Made by a program: the position numbers and the translations under genes
Assembly: GCA_005502925.1 (NCBI GenBank)
Contig: SCPD01000002.1
Location: 744,001 to 808,000 of the forward strand
Direction of reading: 5' to 3'
DNA: 64,000 bases
Source: Rhizobiales bacterium Y(2018)
Lineage (GTDB): Bacteria > Pseudomonadota > Alphaproteobacteria > Rhizobiales > Aestuariivirgaceae
The notes under the pieces: model-generated
Database searches by the model: none
Told to the model about the DNA's origin: nothing
What the model saw: the letters and a program-made list of their open reading frames with translations, nothing else
Part shown: positions 45,221-54,167 of the stretch, piece by piece
How positions within the stretch are numbered: the first letter of the stretch is position 1
How the letters are laid out: each line of letters opens with the position of its first letter

Positions 45221-46077
45221 CGGCTCAAGCCCTTGAAGATGGTGGAAAGGCCCATATAGCGGCTGTAGATCGCCGAGACGATGCCGAGCAGAACGAACAG
45301 CACGATCGACAGCGTCGAGCCCATCGGCCAGTTGAGCTGCTCCATGATCGTGTCATAGACCAGATTGCCGAACAGGGCGTCGCGGTTGCCGCCGAGGATC
45401 TGCGGCGTCACATAGCTGCCCGCCGCCAGCACGAAACAGAGCAGGAGCCCGGCGCACAGGCCCGGCAGCGACAGAGGCAGCGTCACTTCGCGGAACGCCT
45501 GTGCGCTGGTGCAGCCTAAGGTGCGCGCCGCCGAGAGGAGGTCGCGGTCGATGCCCTCGAGGCTCACATAGACATTGAGGATCATATAGGGCAGCAGGAA
45601 ATGGATCATGCCCATGATCACCGCGCCCTCGGTATAGAGCATCTGGATCGGGCTATCGATGATGCCCAGCGTCTTGAGCGTGACATTGATGGCGCCTTGC
45701 TCGCCCAGAATATGGATCCAGGAGAAGGTGCGGATGGTGAAGGAGATCCAGAACGGCACGATAAGCAGCAGCAGCAGCAGCCATTTGTGCCGGAACGACG
45801 TCATCCAGATGAAATAGGCCGGGATGTAGCCCATGACCGCGCAGGCGAGCGCGGTGATGGCGGCGACCCTGGCCGTCTTCCACAGGAAGAGGTGATAGTA
45901 GCTGTCGGTGAAGAATTCCTGCCAGTTGGCAAGCGTATAGTTCGCCTTCTCGACGCCGGCGGTCACGAACTCATAGAACGTGTAGATCGCCATGATGGCG
46001 ATCGGCAGCACCAGCAAGACAGCCAGCAGGATGATAGCGGGCGCAAGCAGATACCAGGCAAACCGCGTCTGCTGCAT
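45217..46077 (-). CDS. ABC transporter permease, PotB type
   Basis: First gene of the ABC unit, 286 residues, six helices. The EAA-type loop LLSAARTLGCTSAQAFREVTLPLSLPG contacts the ATPase. The first helix is YLLAPAIILLAVLLVLPI. It starts with ATG at 46077. The upstream gap to ispB is 51 bases and contains a strong hairpin, so the promoter must lie in or behind that hairpin, or the genes are transcribed through from ispB. Confidence 0.92.
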   Translation of the reverse strand: MQQTRFAWYLLAPAIILLAVLLVLPIAIMAIYTFYEFVTAGVEKANYTLANWQEFFTDSYYHLFLWKTARVAAITALACAVMGYIPAYFIWMTSFRHKWLLLLLLIVPFWISFTIRTFSWIHILGEQGAINVTLKTLGIIDSPIQMLYTEGAVIMGMIHFLLPYMILNVYVSLEGIDRDLLSAARTLGCTSAQAFREVTLPLSLPGLCAGLLLCFVLAAGSYVTPQILGGNRDALFGNLVYDTIMEQLNWPMGSTLSIVLFVLLGIVSAIYSRYMGLSTIFKGLSR

Positions 46078-46090
46078 GATCCGGTTCGTC

Positions 46091-46119
46091 GCTCCTCCCT
46101 TTATTCTTTTGGGAGGAGC
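46091..46119 (-). terminator. 9-bp hairpin between ispB and the ABC permease genes
   Basis: GCTCCTCCC (46091-46099) pairs perfectly with GGGAGGAGC (46111-46119). It follows the ispB stop by 10 bases on the minus strand, so it is placed as a terminator, but it has no T-run. On the mRNA the purine arm GGGAGGAG could also hide a ribosome-binding sequence. Confidence 0.6.
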
Positions 46120-46128
46120 TTAACCTGA

Positions 46129-47145
46129 TCAATAAGCGCGCGCTACGCAGAAATCGACGGCTTCCAGCAGGGCGGACTTGTGGTCGCTGTCGGGAAAGAT
46201 CGCCAAAGCGTCGCGCGCGATGTCGCCATAGTGGCGGGCGCGCTCGACCGTGTCGGCGATGGCATTGTGCCGCTCGACCAGTTTCTGGGCGTAAACGAGG
46301 TCGTCCGCCGTCTGGTTGCCGTCTTCGAGCGTGCGCTTCCAGAAATTGCGCTCCTCCTGGGAGCCGCGGCGATAGGAGAGCACGACCGGGAGCGTGATCT
46401 TGCCTTCCCGGAAATCGTCGCCGACGCTTTTGCCCATCAAGGCCTGCTTGCCCGAATAATCGAGCGCGTCGTCGACGAGCTGGAAGGCGATGCCGAGATT
46501 GCGGCCATAGGATTCGAGCGCGGCCTGCTCACCCTTGGGCCTGGCGGCCACGACCGCGCCGACTTCGGCGGCTGCAGCGAACAGGGCGGCCGTCTTGGCG
46601 CCGATCACCTGCATATAGGCATCTTCGGTTGTAGAAGTGTCATGCGAGGCGGAGAGCTGCAGCACCTCGCCCTCGGCGATCACCGCCGCGGCATGGGACA
46701 GGATGCGCAGGGATTCGAGCGAGCCGGTCTCGACCATCATCTTGAAGGCCTGGCCCAGCAGATAGTCGCCGACCAGCACGCTCGCCTGGTTGCCCCAGAT
46801 GAGCCGGGCGGTCTTCTTGCCGCGCCGGAGGTCGCTCTCATCGACCACGTCGTCATGCAGCAGCGTCGCGGTATGCATGAATTCGACCGATGTGGCGAGC
46901 TTGATATGGGCATCGCCCTTGGCCGCGCACATGCGGGCGGTGGCGACGGTCAGCATCGGTCTGATGCGCTTGCCGCCCGAATTGATCAGATGGCCGGCGA
47001 GCTCCGGGATCAGTTCGACATGCGAGGCGGCGCGCGCCAGGATGGCCTCGTTCACCTTGACCATGTCGGCACCGGTGAGGGCGATCAGCGGGTCGAGGCT
47101 CGGCTGCTTTTGCTCGCTGCCTTCGAAGGGAATGACGACACCCAC
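46129..47145 (-). CDS. ispB: all-trans polyprenyl (octa/decaprenyl) diphosphate synthase
   Basis: Makes the ubiquinone side chain. The 338-residue protein has both Asp-rich motifs, LLHDDVVDESDLRRGK (near residue 97) and FQLVDDALDYSGK (near residue 225), and GDDFREGKITLP. The chain length cannot be read reliably; alphaproteobacteria usually make Q10. The start is GTG at 47145; no ATG is available near the conserved start. It is divergent from the DUF2007 gene. Confidence 0.94.
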   Translation of the reverse strand: MGVVIPFEGSEQKQPSLDPLIALTGADMVKVNEAILARAASHVELIPELAGHLINSGGKRIRPMLTVATARMCAAKGDAHIKLATSVEFMHTATLLHDDVVDESDLRRGKKTARLIWGNQASVLVGDYLLGQAFKMMVETGSLESLRILSHAAAVIAEGEVLQLSASHDTSTTEDAYMQVIGAKTAALFAAAAEVGAVVAARPKGEQAALESYGRNLGIAFQLVDDALDYSGKQALMGKSVGDDFREGKITLPVVLSYRRGSQEERNFWKRTLEDGNQTADDLVYAQKLVERHNAIADTVERARHYGDIARDALAIFPDSDHKSALLEAVDFCVARAY

Positions 47146-47247
47146 AGATTGAACCTTTTCAGTTATGATACTGAGGGCGACAATAGGGGGCGGGCATACC
47201 TTAGAGCAAGCGCGACCGGTTGACGCTTAGGACATAAGGATGGGACG

Positions 47248-47463
47248 ATGAAGGAAGTGCTCAGGACCAATGATCTCGTGCTCCTGTCCTATGCCACTCA
47301 TATTCTGGCGGAAGCCGGGATCGAGGCGATGGTCTTTGATGCCCATATGAGCGCCGTCGAGGGCTCGATCGGGGCTTTCCCGCGCCGACTGATGGTCGGG
47401 GATGACGACATTATGAAAGCTTTACGCGAATTGGGTAACGTTGCGATAACCCCGCAGCTGTAG
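47248..47463 (+). CDS. DUF2007-family small protein
   Basis: 71 residues: MKEVLRTNDLVLLSYATHIL followed by the family's AGIEAMVFDAHMS and PRRLMVGDDD. DUF2007 is described as a putative signal-transducing domain, without a proven function. It is co-directional with and 11 bases before the methyltransferase gene. ispB, a DUF2007 gene and this methyltransferase are often neighbours in rhizobia. Confidence 0.85.
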   Translation: MKEVLRTNDLVLLSYATHILAEAGIEAMVFDAHMSAVEGSIGAFPRRLMVGDDDIMKALRELGNVAITPQL

Positions 47464-47474
47464 GTTGGCGCGCC

Positions 47475-48284
47475 ATGCAGGACACCTTGCCCGCTCATGC
47501 CCCGTCCCCCGCCTCGAGCGGGGCCATTCCCCCGACCTTGACCGAGGACGGCTTTCTCAATGGCCGCCTGCGCATTCTACAGCCGGAAAAGGGTTACCGG
47601 GCTGGTATAGACGCCGTCTTCCTGGCGGCGAGCGTGCCCTGCGCGCCCGGCGACAAGGTCTTCGAGGCCGGCATGGGGACGGGGGTCGCCGCTTTATGCC
47701 TTGCCCACCGGGTGCCCGGCGTCCAGATCACCGGCGTCGAGGTGGCCGCCCGCTATGCGATGCTGGCCGAGGAAAATGCCCGCCGCAATGCGTGCGGCGC
47801 CGGCGTCAAGGTCATCCATGCCGATATCAAGGACGCGCTGCGCCGTGACGTCGCCCATATGCCGGCCGCCGGCTCCTTCGCCCATGCCTTCGCCAACCCG
47901 CCTTATTTCGAGGACGGCAGATCGACCCCGTCACCGGTCGCGCTGAAGGCCGGAGCCCATAATTTCTCGCCTGAGGATCTCGACCTCTGGATCAAGGCCA
48001 TGCATGCGATGCTCGAGAGCAAGGGCACCGCCACCTTGATCTACCGGGCCGAGGCCTTGAGCAAGGTGCTCAGCCTGTTCGAGGGCCGTTTCGGCGATAT
48101 CGTCGTCGCCCCCTTGTTCCCACGCCACGGCCTCGCCGCGACCCGCATAGTCGTCCGGGGCGTCAAAGGCTCGCGCGCCCCTGTCCAGCTGCTGCCGGGC
48201 CTGGTGCTGCATGGTGATGACGGGAAATTCAGTCCCGTCGCCGAGGCCGTGCTGCGCGAAGGCGCCGCGTGGCCGGTGCGCTAA
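47475..48284 (+). CDS. trmN6: tRNA1(Val) A37 N6-methyltransferase-like (TrmN6/YfiC family)
   Basis: SAM-dependent N6-adenine methyltransferase of 269 residues. Motif I is DKVFEAGMGTGVAALCLA, and the catalytic NPPY is FANPPYFEDG, typical of N6-adenine enzymes. The N-terminal block TEDGFLNGRLRILQPEKGYRAGIDAVFLAA is the family hallmark. Modification of tRNA-Val A37 is the known role in E. coli; other targets are possible. The stop is followed after one base by a 50-bp palindromic repeat. Confidence 0.9.
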   Translation: MQDTLPAHAPSPASSGAIPPTLTEDGFLNGRLRILQPEKGYRAGIDAVFLAASVPCAPGDKVFEAGMGTGVAALCLAHRVPGVQITGVEVAARYAMLAEENARRNACGAGVKVIHADIKDALRRDVAHMPAAGSFAHAFANPPYFEDGRSTPSPVALKAGAHNFSPEDLDLWIKAMHAMLESKGTATLIYRAEALSKVLSLFEGRFGDIVVAPLFPRHGLAATRIVVRGVKGSRAPVQLLPGLVLHGDDGKFSPVAEAVLREGAAWPVR

Positions 48285-48285
48285 G

Positions 48286-48335
48286 GCATCGGACCGAAAA
48301 GTGCGAAGCGGTTTTCGGATAATCCGATGCGCAAA
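48286..48335. repeat. 50-bp palindromic repeat, copy 2
   Basis: Identical over 50 bases to 39630-39679. It fills the space between the trmN6 stop and the crp-type stop codon (48336), so it sits between two convergent genes and may act as a terminator for both. Confidence 0.92.
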
Positions 48336-49031
48336 TTAGACTTCCAGCGTCCCGACCAGTCCGCGTAATTTCTCGATATCGGGCACCTTCAAGGCCCGGC
48401 CATCCTTTTCGATGAAGCCTTGCGTTTCGAGCCAGGCGAACTCACGCGTCACCGCTTCGCGATGCGTGCTGATACGGCTGGCGAACTCGGCATGGGTGGG
48501 CGCGGGCGAGAGAAGCGCCTGATCCTTGCCCTTGGCGGCGGCCTCCGCCTGCCGCAGCAATTCCGCCCACAGCCGCTGCCGCACCGCCATGGTGCTGAAC
48601 TCGAAGACGCGTTGGGTGAGGACACGCACCTGGCCGGTCAGATGTTTCGCCACCGCCATGGTGAATTCCGGGTGATTGGCGACCGCGGCGAGGAATTGCG
48701 GTCGCCGCATCACGGCGGCAACGCAGGTTTCGACGGCTTCGACACTGGCCGAGCGCGGATGGCCGTCGATCGCCGAGAGCTCGCCGAAGATCGTGCCGGC
48801 GGCGATGTCGCGGAAGCCGACGCGCTGCCCGTCCGCCGAATAGATGCTGACCCGCGCCTGGCCTGCCAGCAGGAAGAGGACGTCGAAAGTCTCGTCATTA
48901 TGGCCGATAATCAGCTCTTGCGCGGCATATTCGCGGAGCGCGCATTGCTGCGCCAGCTCGGCGAAAGCGGCATCGCCGAGCGACTTGAAATAGGCGATCG
49001 TCCGCAACGCATCCTTCGAGTGCTTTACCAT
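48336..49031 (-). CDS. Crp/Fnr-family regulator with intact cAMP-binding motif
   Basis: 231 residues: cyclic-nucleotide domain (about residues 12-125) and winged helix (about 145-215; FASRISTHREAVTREFAWLE). The phosphate-binding cassette reads FGELSAIDGHPRSA (Glu84, Arg93, Ser94), as in E. coli Crp, so cAMP binding is plausible. No FNR-type Cys cluster is present. ATG at 49031; the frame is open upstream for 66 codons but without similarity. It is divergent from the LodA-like operon, which carries an adenylate cyclase, so it is a candidate regulator of that operon. Confidence 0.9.
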   Translation of the reverse strand: MVKHSKDALRTIAYFKSLGDAAFAELAQQCALREYAAQELIIGHNDETFDVLFLLAGQARVSIYSADGQRVGFRDIAAGTIFGELSAIDGHPRSASVEAVETCVAAVMRRPQFLAAVANHPEFTMAVAKHLTGQVRVLTQRVFEFSTMAVRQRLWAELLRQAEAAAKGKDQALLSPAPTHAEFASRISTHREAVTREFAWLETQGFIEKDGRALKVPDIEKLRGLVGTLEV

Positions 49032-49110
49032 GTCGGCATTTTCCCCTCTCCCGAAATAATGGAAGCTCCGCAGTATTTGGTCAACGGACGCTTCGCGCAA
49101 TCGACGCCGC

Positions 49111-49126
49111 CTGACAATAATGTTAG
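49111..49126. promoter_or_regulatory. possible operator in the crp/LodA-operon divergent region
   Basis: CTGACAATAATGTTAG: arms with one mismatch around a 4-base centre, 36 bases before the start of the ferritin-like gene. It could serve a Crp/Fnr-type protein, but it is not a textbook TGTGA-N6-TCACA site. Confidence 0.25.
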
Positions 49127-49162
49127 GAGGGCGACGGGGGAGAGAAAAAACAAGGGGTTCGC

Positions 49163-50614
49163 ATGGCCCAGGGATGGCGGCAATTTCTCGTTCTGGAACC
49201 TGTACAGGCCGAGGAACACGAGCCGACATCGCGTGCGGGCAAGCATCCGGGCCTGACTTGGCACGACCATCTCGTCATGCTGCTGCATGTCGCCGCCGAG
49301 ATCGAGCACGGACTCATGGTCCAGTATCTCTATGCCGCCTATTCGCTGGGCGGTCCCGACGCCGCCACCCCTGAGCGTCAATCCCTCATCAAGCACTGGC
49401 AGACGAGCCTGATCAAGATAGCCAAGGAGGAGATGGGTCATCTCATCACCGTCCAGAACATCCTGTGTCTCCTGGGTGCGCCGGCTCATTTCGGACGCGA
49501 GGACTATCCCTGGACCGTTCCCTATTATCCATCCCCCTTCCGGCTCGAGAAGCTCACCCGCTCCTCACTCGCCTGCTACGTCCACGCCGAGATGCCGCCG
49601 TCCATCACCGCGATGCTGAAGAAACATCCCGAGCTCTCCCGGCGCTTCGCGCATTTCGTCGCGACGGACAAGGCCGAGATCGATCGCCTGATCAAGGAGC
49701 GCGCCTCAGGCCCGGTGCATACCGTCGCCGCCATCTATGACGACATCATCGACATCATCGGCAACGAGAAGCTGATCCCCGATAGGGCTTTCGATGAAGA
49801 GAGCTACGTCTACCAGGCCTCATGGGACGATTGGGGCAGGAGCTATGGGCCCGAGGCGCGCCTCCTCGATGCAAGCGGATCGACGAAGGATGATCCGCAT
49901 CGCCAGCGTGAGGCGAATGTCATCATCATGCGCGCCGCCACGCGCACCGACGCGCTTATGGCGTTGAAGGCGATCGGCAGCCAGGGCGAGGCCATTCACC
50001 TGGCGCCGGGGCGTGTCGACGAACTCTCGCATTTCGAGCGTTTCCTCAAGATCTTCCAGCAATTTCCCGAGGACTGGGTGCCGACGCGCGACATTCCGGA
50101 TAATCCGACCACCCGGAAGTACAACAAAGATGACGCCGTCTATATCGACAACAACCATGCGCGCGACTGGGCGACGCTGTTCAATTACCGCTACCGGCTG
50201 CTTCTCACCTGCCTCACCCACTCCTTCCGTCTGGCGCGCAGTGCGAAGGCGGGCGAGCCCAATCTGCGCGGCATGGTCATGCACCGGGTTTTCGGCGAGA
50301 TGTACAACATCAAGACGATCTCCGGCATTCTCGTCGAGCTCGACCTGCATGAGAGCGGTACCGATGCTTCGGGCGCCAAATTCGCCGGCCCGCCCTTCGA
50401 GATGCCTTACTCGTTGACGCTGCCCGAGAGCGAGTCCGATGCCTGGCGGCTGCATCGTGAGTTTCTCCAGGGCTCGATCGAGGTGATGGAACTTCTGCTG
50501 GAGACGGCGGCCGGCACGGGGCGCGACTATCTCCTCGCCTTGAAGGCGCTCGACCGCAAGGCCATCGCCTCGATCGACGCAGTGATCGACGGCCAGGGGA
50601 GTAAGCGCGCGTGA
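49163..50614 (+). CDS. ferritin-like (VioB-type) diiron-fold protein
   Basis: 483 residues. The N-terminal 250 residues show the ferritin-like pattern of the VioB/iminophenylpyruvate dimer synthase domain: helix one HVAAEIEHGLMVQYLYAAY (Glu46, Glu48) and helix two IAKEEMGHLITVQN (Glu89/Glu90, His93), which can provide a metal site. The rest is mostly helical and unrecognised. In violacein and rebeccamycin pathways this fold couples imines of oxidised amino acids. Here it precedes a LodA-like oxidase gene, whose family also makes oxidised amino groups. AGGGG lies 6 bases before the ATG. The stop overlaps the next start (GTGA). Confidence 0.85.
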   Translation: MAQGWRQFLVLEPVQAEEHEPTSRAGKHPGLTWHDHLVMLLHVAAEIEHGLMVQYLYAAYSLGGPDAATPERQSLIKHWQTSLIKIAKEEMGHLITVQNILCLLGAPAHFGREDYPWTVPYYPSPFRLEKLTRSSLACYVHAEMPPSITAMLKKHPELSRRFAHFVATDKAEIDRLIKERASGPVHTVAAIYDDIIDIIGNEKLIPDRAFDEESYVYQASWDDWGRSYGPEARLLDASGSTKDDPHRQREANVIIMRAATRTDALMALKAIGSQGEAIHLAPGRVDELSHFERFLKIFQQFPEDWVPTRDIPDNPTTRKYNKDDAVYIDNNHARDWATLFNYRYRLLLTCLTHSFRLARSAKAGEPNLRGMVMHRVFGEMYNIKTISGILVELDLHESGTDASGAKFAGPPFEMPYSLTLPESESDAWRLHREFLQGSIEVMELLLETAAGTGRDYLLALKALDRKAIASIDAVIDGQGSKRA

Positions 50615-52830
50615 AGACAACGATAAAAGAGCTTCGCATCCTGCCGCCTTTCGCCATCGGCAGGCTCGGTTCGGCGCCCGATCCGCTCGACAATTACACC
50701 ATCGAGACCGAAACGGAGGCGCCCCTGGACTTCCGCACCATCAAGCCGGTCGAGACGCTGACCGTCGATGCGGTGACGGGCGAGATCTCCGGCAGTCATA
50801 CGCCGGCCGAGATGCAGTTCAAGCAGGATGGCCGGATACGCCCGGTGGCGCCGTTCCTCGAGGTCTTCGCGTTGACCGACGACGACAGGCTGGTGCCGGT
50901 GACGCTGGACATGCTGGCAGGCGCCGAACTCGCCTGGCGCGTCAGCGTCGCCAACCGCAAGGTCGTCCGGCGCACCCGCGACGAGGACGATCTCGTCGCC
51001 GCCCACACCGGCTGGTTCTCCGATCACGCGCCGCAGCCGCTCAAAGGTTTTTGCCGGAACTTCATCTCGGATGACGTTTTTGTCGATTTCGGCAGTGCGC
51101 GCTTCATCAGGCCCAATCAGCGCTATCCACAGATCCGACTGCGCTTCACGCCGGCCAAGGGGCTCATTTATGGGACACACGCGCCCGACGGCAAAGATCG
51201 CGTCATCCCGCCCGAACGCGCGATCTATGATCGCGGCAAGGGCAACTGGTATCATTTTAAGTCCGATGGCAAGGATGAGACGATTCCCCCGTCGCTCTTC
51301 GCCATCGAACCGCCGGCGCCGTCCTGGCTCAATGACAACATCGCCATCAGCCGCGGCTACTTCGACGATGCCTGCGACGGCTTCGTCGAGGTGAGACTGA
51401 CGCTGCCGGGCGGCAAGGTACTCACCGCCATGGCGCGGGTCTGTGCGTCGCCGCCCGCCGTGGTGCCGGATTCGCTCTTCGTGCGCAGCCTCGCGGACGA
51501 TCTCGAGCAGGTCATCCACGGCCCGACGGTGGCGAATGACGAGCCGCCGGAAGTCACCCAGGCACGGGCCGAGGATATCGTGCGCCGTGCCTTCGAGACG
51601 GTGCGCTTCCTCAATGTCGCGGTGCTGAACGGCAATGACTATAAAGGCCGCTCGGCGCTGTCGCTCGATTCCATGCCCGAGGAGGAGGCCGCCGATACCG
51701 AGCGTGCCATCCGTCCGGTGATCACGCCGGAAGGGGCCGACACGCTGGCCATTCTCACCTTGCATCAGCAGGTTTTCGCCGCATTGCGCGGTGGCGCGGC
51801 GCCGTGGTTCTTGCGGTTGCTGCGCAAGCCGGAAGAGGTCTCCGATTTCACCGACCGGGGCCGCCGCAAGATGCCGGCTTTGATGTGCGGCGCCGACAAC
51901 AGCTATCTGGCTCTCACCTATCGCCAGATCGACACCATCCGCAAAGTGGCCGAAGGCATGCTTGGCGTTACCGCGGCAGTGCCGAAGACGCCGGCCCTCA
52001 CGCCGCGCAATCTCACCGCCCAGCTCCATTATGAAGCGGCGGGCAATCCGGTGAGCTCGCGCCCGGTGACCTCGGTCGCCAATTGCTGCCCGGGCCTCGA
52101 GGTGGATTTCCGCGCCATCTGGCGGCGCATGTTCGAAGGCCTGGAGCTGCGCGAATATGACAATCTCATCGTCAATGCCGACCCGGCCTTCGCGCAATTG
52201 AAGGGCCATCGCCTGCTGCGCATCAATCTGCCGGACGGCCAGCCGCCGATCGAGCCCATGAACTACATCAAGGGGCCGGCGGCGTCCGATCCCGACGGCC
52301 ACATCATCCTCACGACGGATGAGAATCCCTATGGCCTCGCCCCGCTCGAATGGTCGAACGCGCTGGCGCGTCTGCTGAACGGTTTTCAGGGCCGGGAGGT
52401 CGACTGTGACATCTCGCGCGCAGAGGAAGATGCGCAAGTGCCGCGTCTCGACGGCGCCGACAGGAATTATGAGACGCACCGCTTCAAGGTTCGGCATTTC
52501 TTCGTGCCCGACACCGCGGTCATCTCCGCGGCCCTGGCCGAGGCAGGCGAACTCACTCAAGGCCTCTGCTCGCCCTGGCAGAATGATTACCGGGAATGCT
52601 CCTGCTATTACTGGGCCTCGGCGCGGCCCGATTATGTGAATGTCGAGCCCGGTCCCAAGGGGCTGAGTCTCGGCGACAACTGGCTGCAGAAGACGCGCAC
52701 CGGCCAATATGTGCCCGATGACTACGTCGATTCCCGCCTCGTCTTCTACGACGACCTGTTCACTGAGTGGGAAACATGGCTGCGCTTCCAGGTGAAGGGC
52801 CGCGACGCGCCGGGCGAGGAACCATCGTGA
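50611..52830 (+). CDS. LodA/GoxA-like protein (putative CTQ-dependent amino-acid oxidase)
   Basis: 739 residues. The C-terminal signature TQGLCSPWQNDYRECSCYYW, followed by ASARPDYVN (about residues 649-677), and the N-terminal RILPPFAIGRLGSAPDPLDN are those of LodA/GoxA proteins, which form a cysteine tryptophylquinone from their own Cys and Trp. Trp656 and Trp668 are candidate Trp partners. The usual glycine-rich Cys motif before PGIE is replaced by NCCPGLEVDF (Cys492/Cys493), so the Cys partner cannot be assigned. LodA itself oxidises lysine; the substrate here is unknown. No signal peptide. GTG start overlaps the previous stop (GTGA) with GGGGAG upstream. The maturation genes follow directly. 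Confidence 0.82.
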   Translation: MKTTIKELRILPPFAIGRLGSAPDPLDNYTIETETEAPLDFRTIKPVETLTVDAVTGEISGSHTPAEMQFKQDGRIRPVAPFLEVFALTDDDRLVPVTLDMLAGAELAWRVSVANRKVVRRTRDEDDLVAAHTGWFSDHAPQPLKGFCRNFISDDVFVDFGSARFIRPNQRYPQIRLRFTPAKGLIYGTHAPDGKDRVIPPERAIYDRGKGNWYHFKSDGKDETIPPSLFAIEPPAPSWLNDNIAISRGYFDDACDGFVEVRLTLPGGKVLTAMARVCASPPAVVPDSLFVRSLADDLEQVIHGPTVANDEPPEVTQARAEDIVRRAFETVRFLNVAVLNGNDYKGRSALSLDSMPEEEAADTERAIRPVITPEGADTLAILTLHQQVFAALRGGAAPWFLRLLRKPEEVSDFTDRGRRKMPALMCGADNSYLALTYRQIDTIRKVAEGMLGVTAAVPKTPALTPRNLTAQLHYEAAGNPVSSRPVTSVANCCPGLEVDFRAIWRRMFEGLELREYDNLIVNADPAFAQLKGHRLLRINLPDGQPPIEPMNYIKGPAASDPDGHIILTTDENPYGLAPLEWSNALARLLNGFQGREVDCDISRAEEDAQVPRLDGADRNYETHRFKVRHFFVPDTAVISAALAEAGELTQGLCSPWQNDYRECSCYYWASARPDYVNVEPGPKGLSLGDNWLQKTRTGQYVPDDYVDSRLVFYDDLFTEWETWLRFQVKGRDAPGEEPS

Positions 52831-54164
52831 GCAGTCTCGCCCGCCAATATATGAAGGCCTCGGGCCCGCGCCTGCCGGCGGCGCATCTCCTCACGACGGA
52901 AGCTGGGCGGCATCTTTTCGTCGCCGATGGCAGCCGGCTGTTCGATATCGATGCCGATCTCTTCGCCGAATTTGAAACGGCTTTGACCGGACACGATGCC
53001 CGCAAAGTTGCAAGCCTGCTCGCGCAGGCGGGGCTCGACGGCGCCCCGTTGATCGACGACGTGCCGCTGGCGCCGCCACCGATCCATGCGTTGTCTCTTG
53101 CGGTGGCGCAGAAGTGCAATCTCGGCTGTACCTATTGTTATGCCGAGCAGGGCGGCTTTGGTGGGTCGCCGAAAAACATGCCGCAGGAGACGGCGTTTCA
53201 CGCGGTCGAGCAGCTCGTCGGCCATGCGGCGCCAGGGGCGAAGCTCAATCTCTCTTTTCTCGGCGGCGAGCCGCTGGTCAACCGGCCGGTGCTTCAGGCG
53301 GCGACCCGGCACGCCGCCGATCTCGCGCGCCGCAAGGGCACGCCGATCACCTTCTCGATCACCACCAACGGCACGCTGGTCAGCGAAGCCGATGCGGACT
53401 TCTTCGAGGCGCACGGCTTCGCGGTCACGGTCAGCCTCGACGGCATCGGCGCGGCGCATGACGCACAAAGGCCGTTCCGCGACGGGCGGGGAAGTTTCGA
53501 CCGCATCATGCGCAGGATCGAACCGCTTCTCGCCCGCCAGCGCCGCATGCAGGTCTCGGCGCGTGTCACCGTCACGCCACGCAATCTCGATCTGCGCACG
53601 ACGCTCGACGCTTTCGTCGCCGCGGGCTTCCACAGTGTCGGCTTCTCGCCGATGCTCGCTTCGCCCTCGGGCCAAGGGGAGATGCAGACCGAGGATCTGG
53701 CGCTCATGCTCGACCAGATGATCGGCTGCGGCCGTGAATTCGAGCGCCGAACATTGGCTCGTGAACGCTACCCCTTCGCCAATATGCTGAATGCGATGCG
53801 CGAGATCGGACGCGGAACGCATCGGCCCTATCCCTGCGGCGCCGGCGCCGGCTATCTCGGTGTCTCGGCTACGGGCGATCTCGCTGCCTGCCACCGCTTC
53901 GTCGACGATGCGGACGGCGCCATGGGCTCGCTCGATCAGGGACTGGACGTCGCACGCCAGGCGGCGTGGCTCGCCGACCGGCATGTGCATCGCCAGGAGC
54001 CCTGCAACGGGTGCTGGGCGCGCTATCTCTGCGGCGGGGGCTGCCATCATGAAGTGACGAAGCGCGGCCGCCCGGCCTGCGACTATATCAGGGGCTGGCT
54101 GCATTATTGCCTGGAGGCCTATCTGCGTCTCGGCCAGGCCGCTCAACAGTCATTGGCGGGCTAG
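52827..54164 (+). CDS. radical SAM/SPASM protein, probable peptide maturase
   Basis: 445 residues. A short N-terminal domain (residues 1-85, LFDIDADLFAEF) resembles a substrate-recognition part. The radical SAM core starts at AQKCNLGCTYCYAEQG (C-x3-C-x2-C), with LNLSFLGGEPL and FSITTNGTL. The C-terminal SPASM part has YPCGAGAGYLGVSATGDLAAC and CNGCWARYLCGGGCHHE, able to bind auxiliary [4Fe-4S] clusters. Such enzymes modify peptides or proteins; QhpD installs thioether bonds in a quinoprotein subunit. GTG at 52827 overlaps the LodA-like stop (GTGA). Its likely substrate is that protein. An in-frame extension upstream lies within the LodA-like gene and is not real. Confidence 0.88.
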   Translation: MSSLARQYMKASGPRLPAAHLLTTEAGRHLFVADGSRLFDIDADLFAEFETALTGHDARKVASLLAQAGLDGAPLIDDVPLAPPPIHALSLAVAQKCNLGCTYCYAEQGGFGGSPKNMPQETAFHAVEQLVGHAAPGAKLNLSFLGGEPLVNRPVLQAATRHAADLARRKGTPITFSITTNGTLVSEADADFFEAHGFAVTVSLDGIGAAHDAQRPFRDGRGSFDRIMRRIEPLLARQRRMQVSARVTVTPRNLDLRTTLDAFVAAGFHSVGFSPMLASPSGQGEMQTEDLALMLDQMIGCGREFERRTLARERYPFANMLNAMREIGRGTHRPYPCGAGAGYLGVSATGDLAACHRFVDDADGAMGSLDQGLDVARQAAWLADRHVHRQEPCNGCWARYLCGGGCHHEVTKRGRPACDYIRGWLHYCLEAYLRLGQAAQQSLAG

Positions 54165-54167
54165 ACG

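Noticed and set aside
49163-50614. Violacein-type pathway because of the VioB-like domain
   Set aside because: No VioA, VioC, VioD or VioE type genes are present; the neighbour is a LodA-like protein.
50527-52707. 726-codon frame opposite the LodA-like gene
   Set aside because: Antisense artefact; the plus strand has the LodA signature and overlapping start/stop codons with both neighbours.
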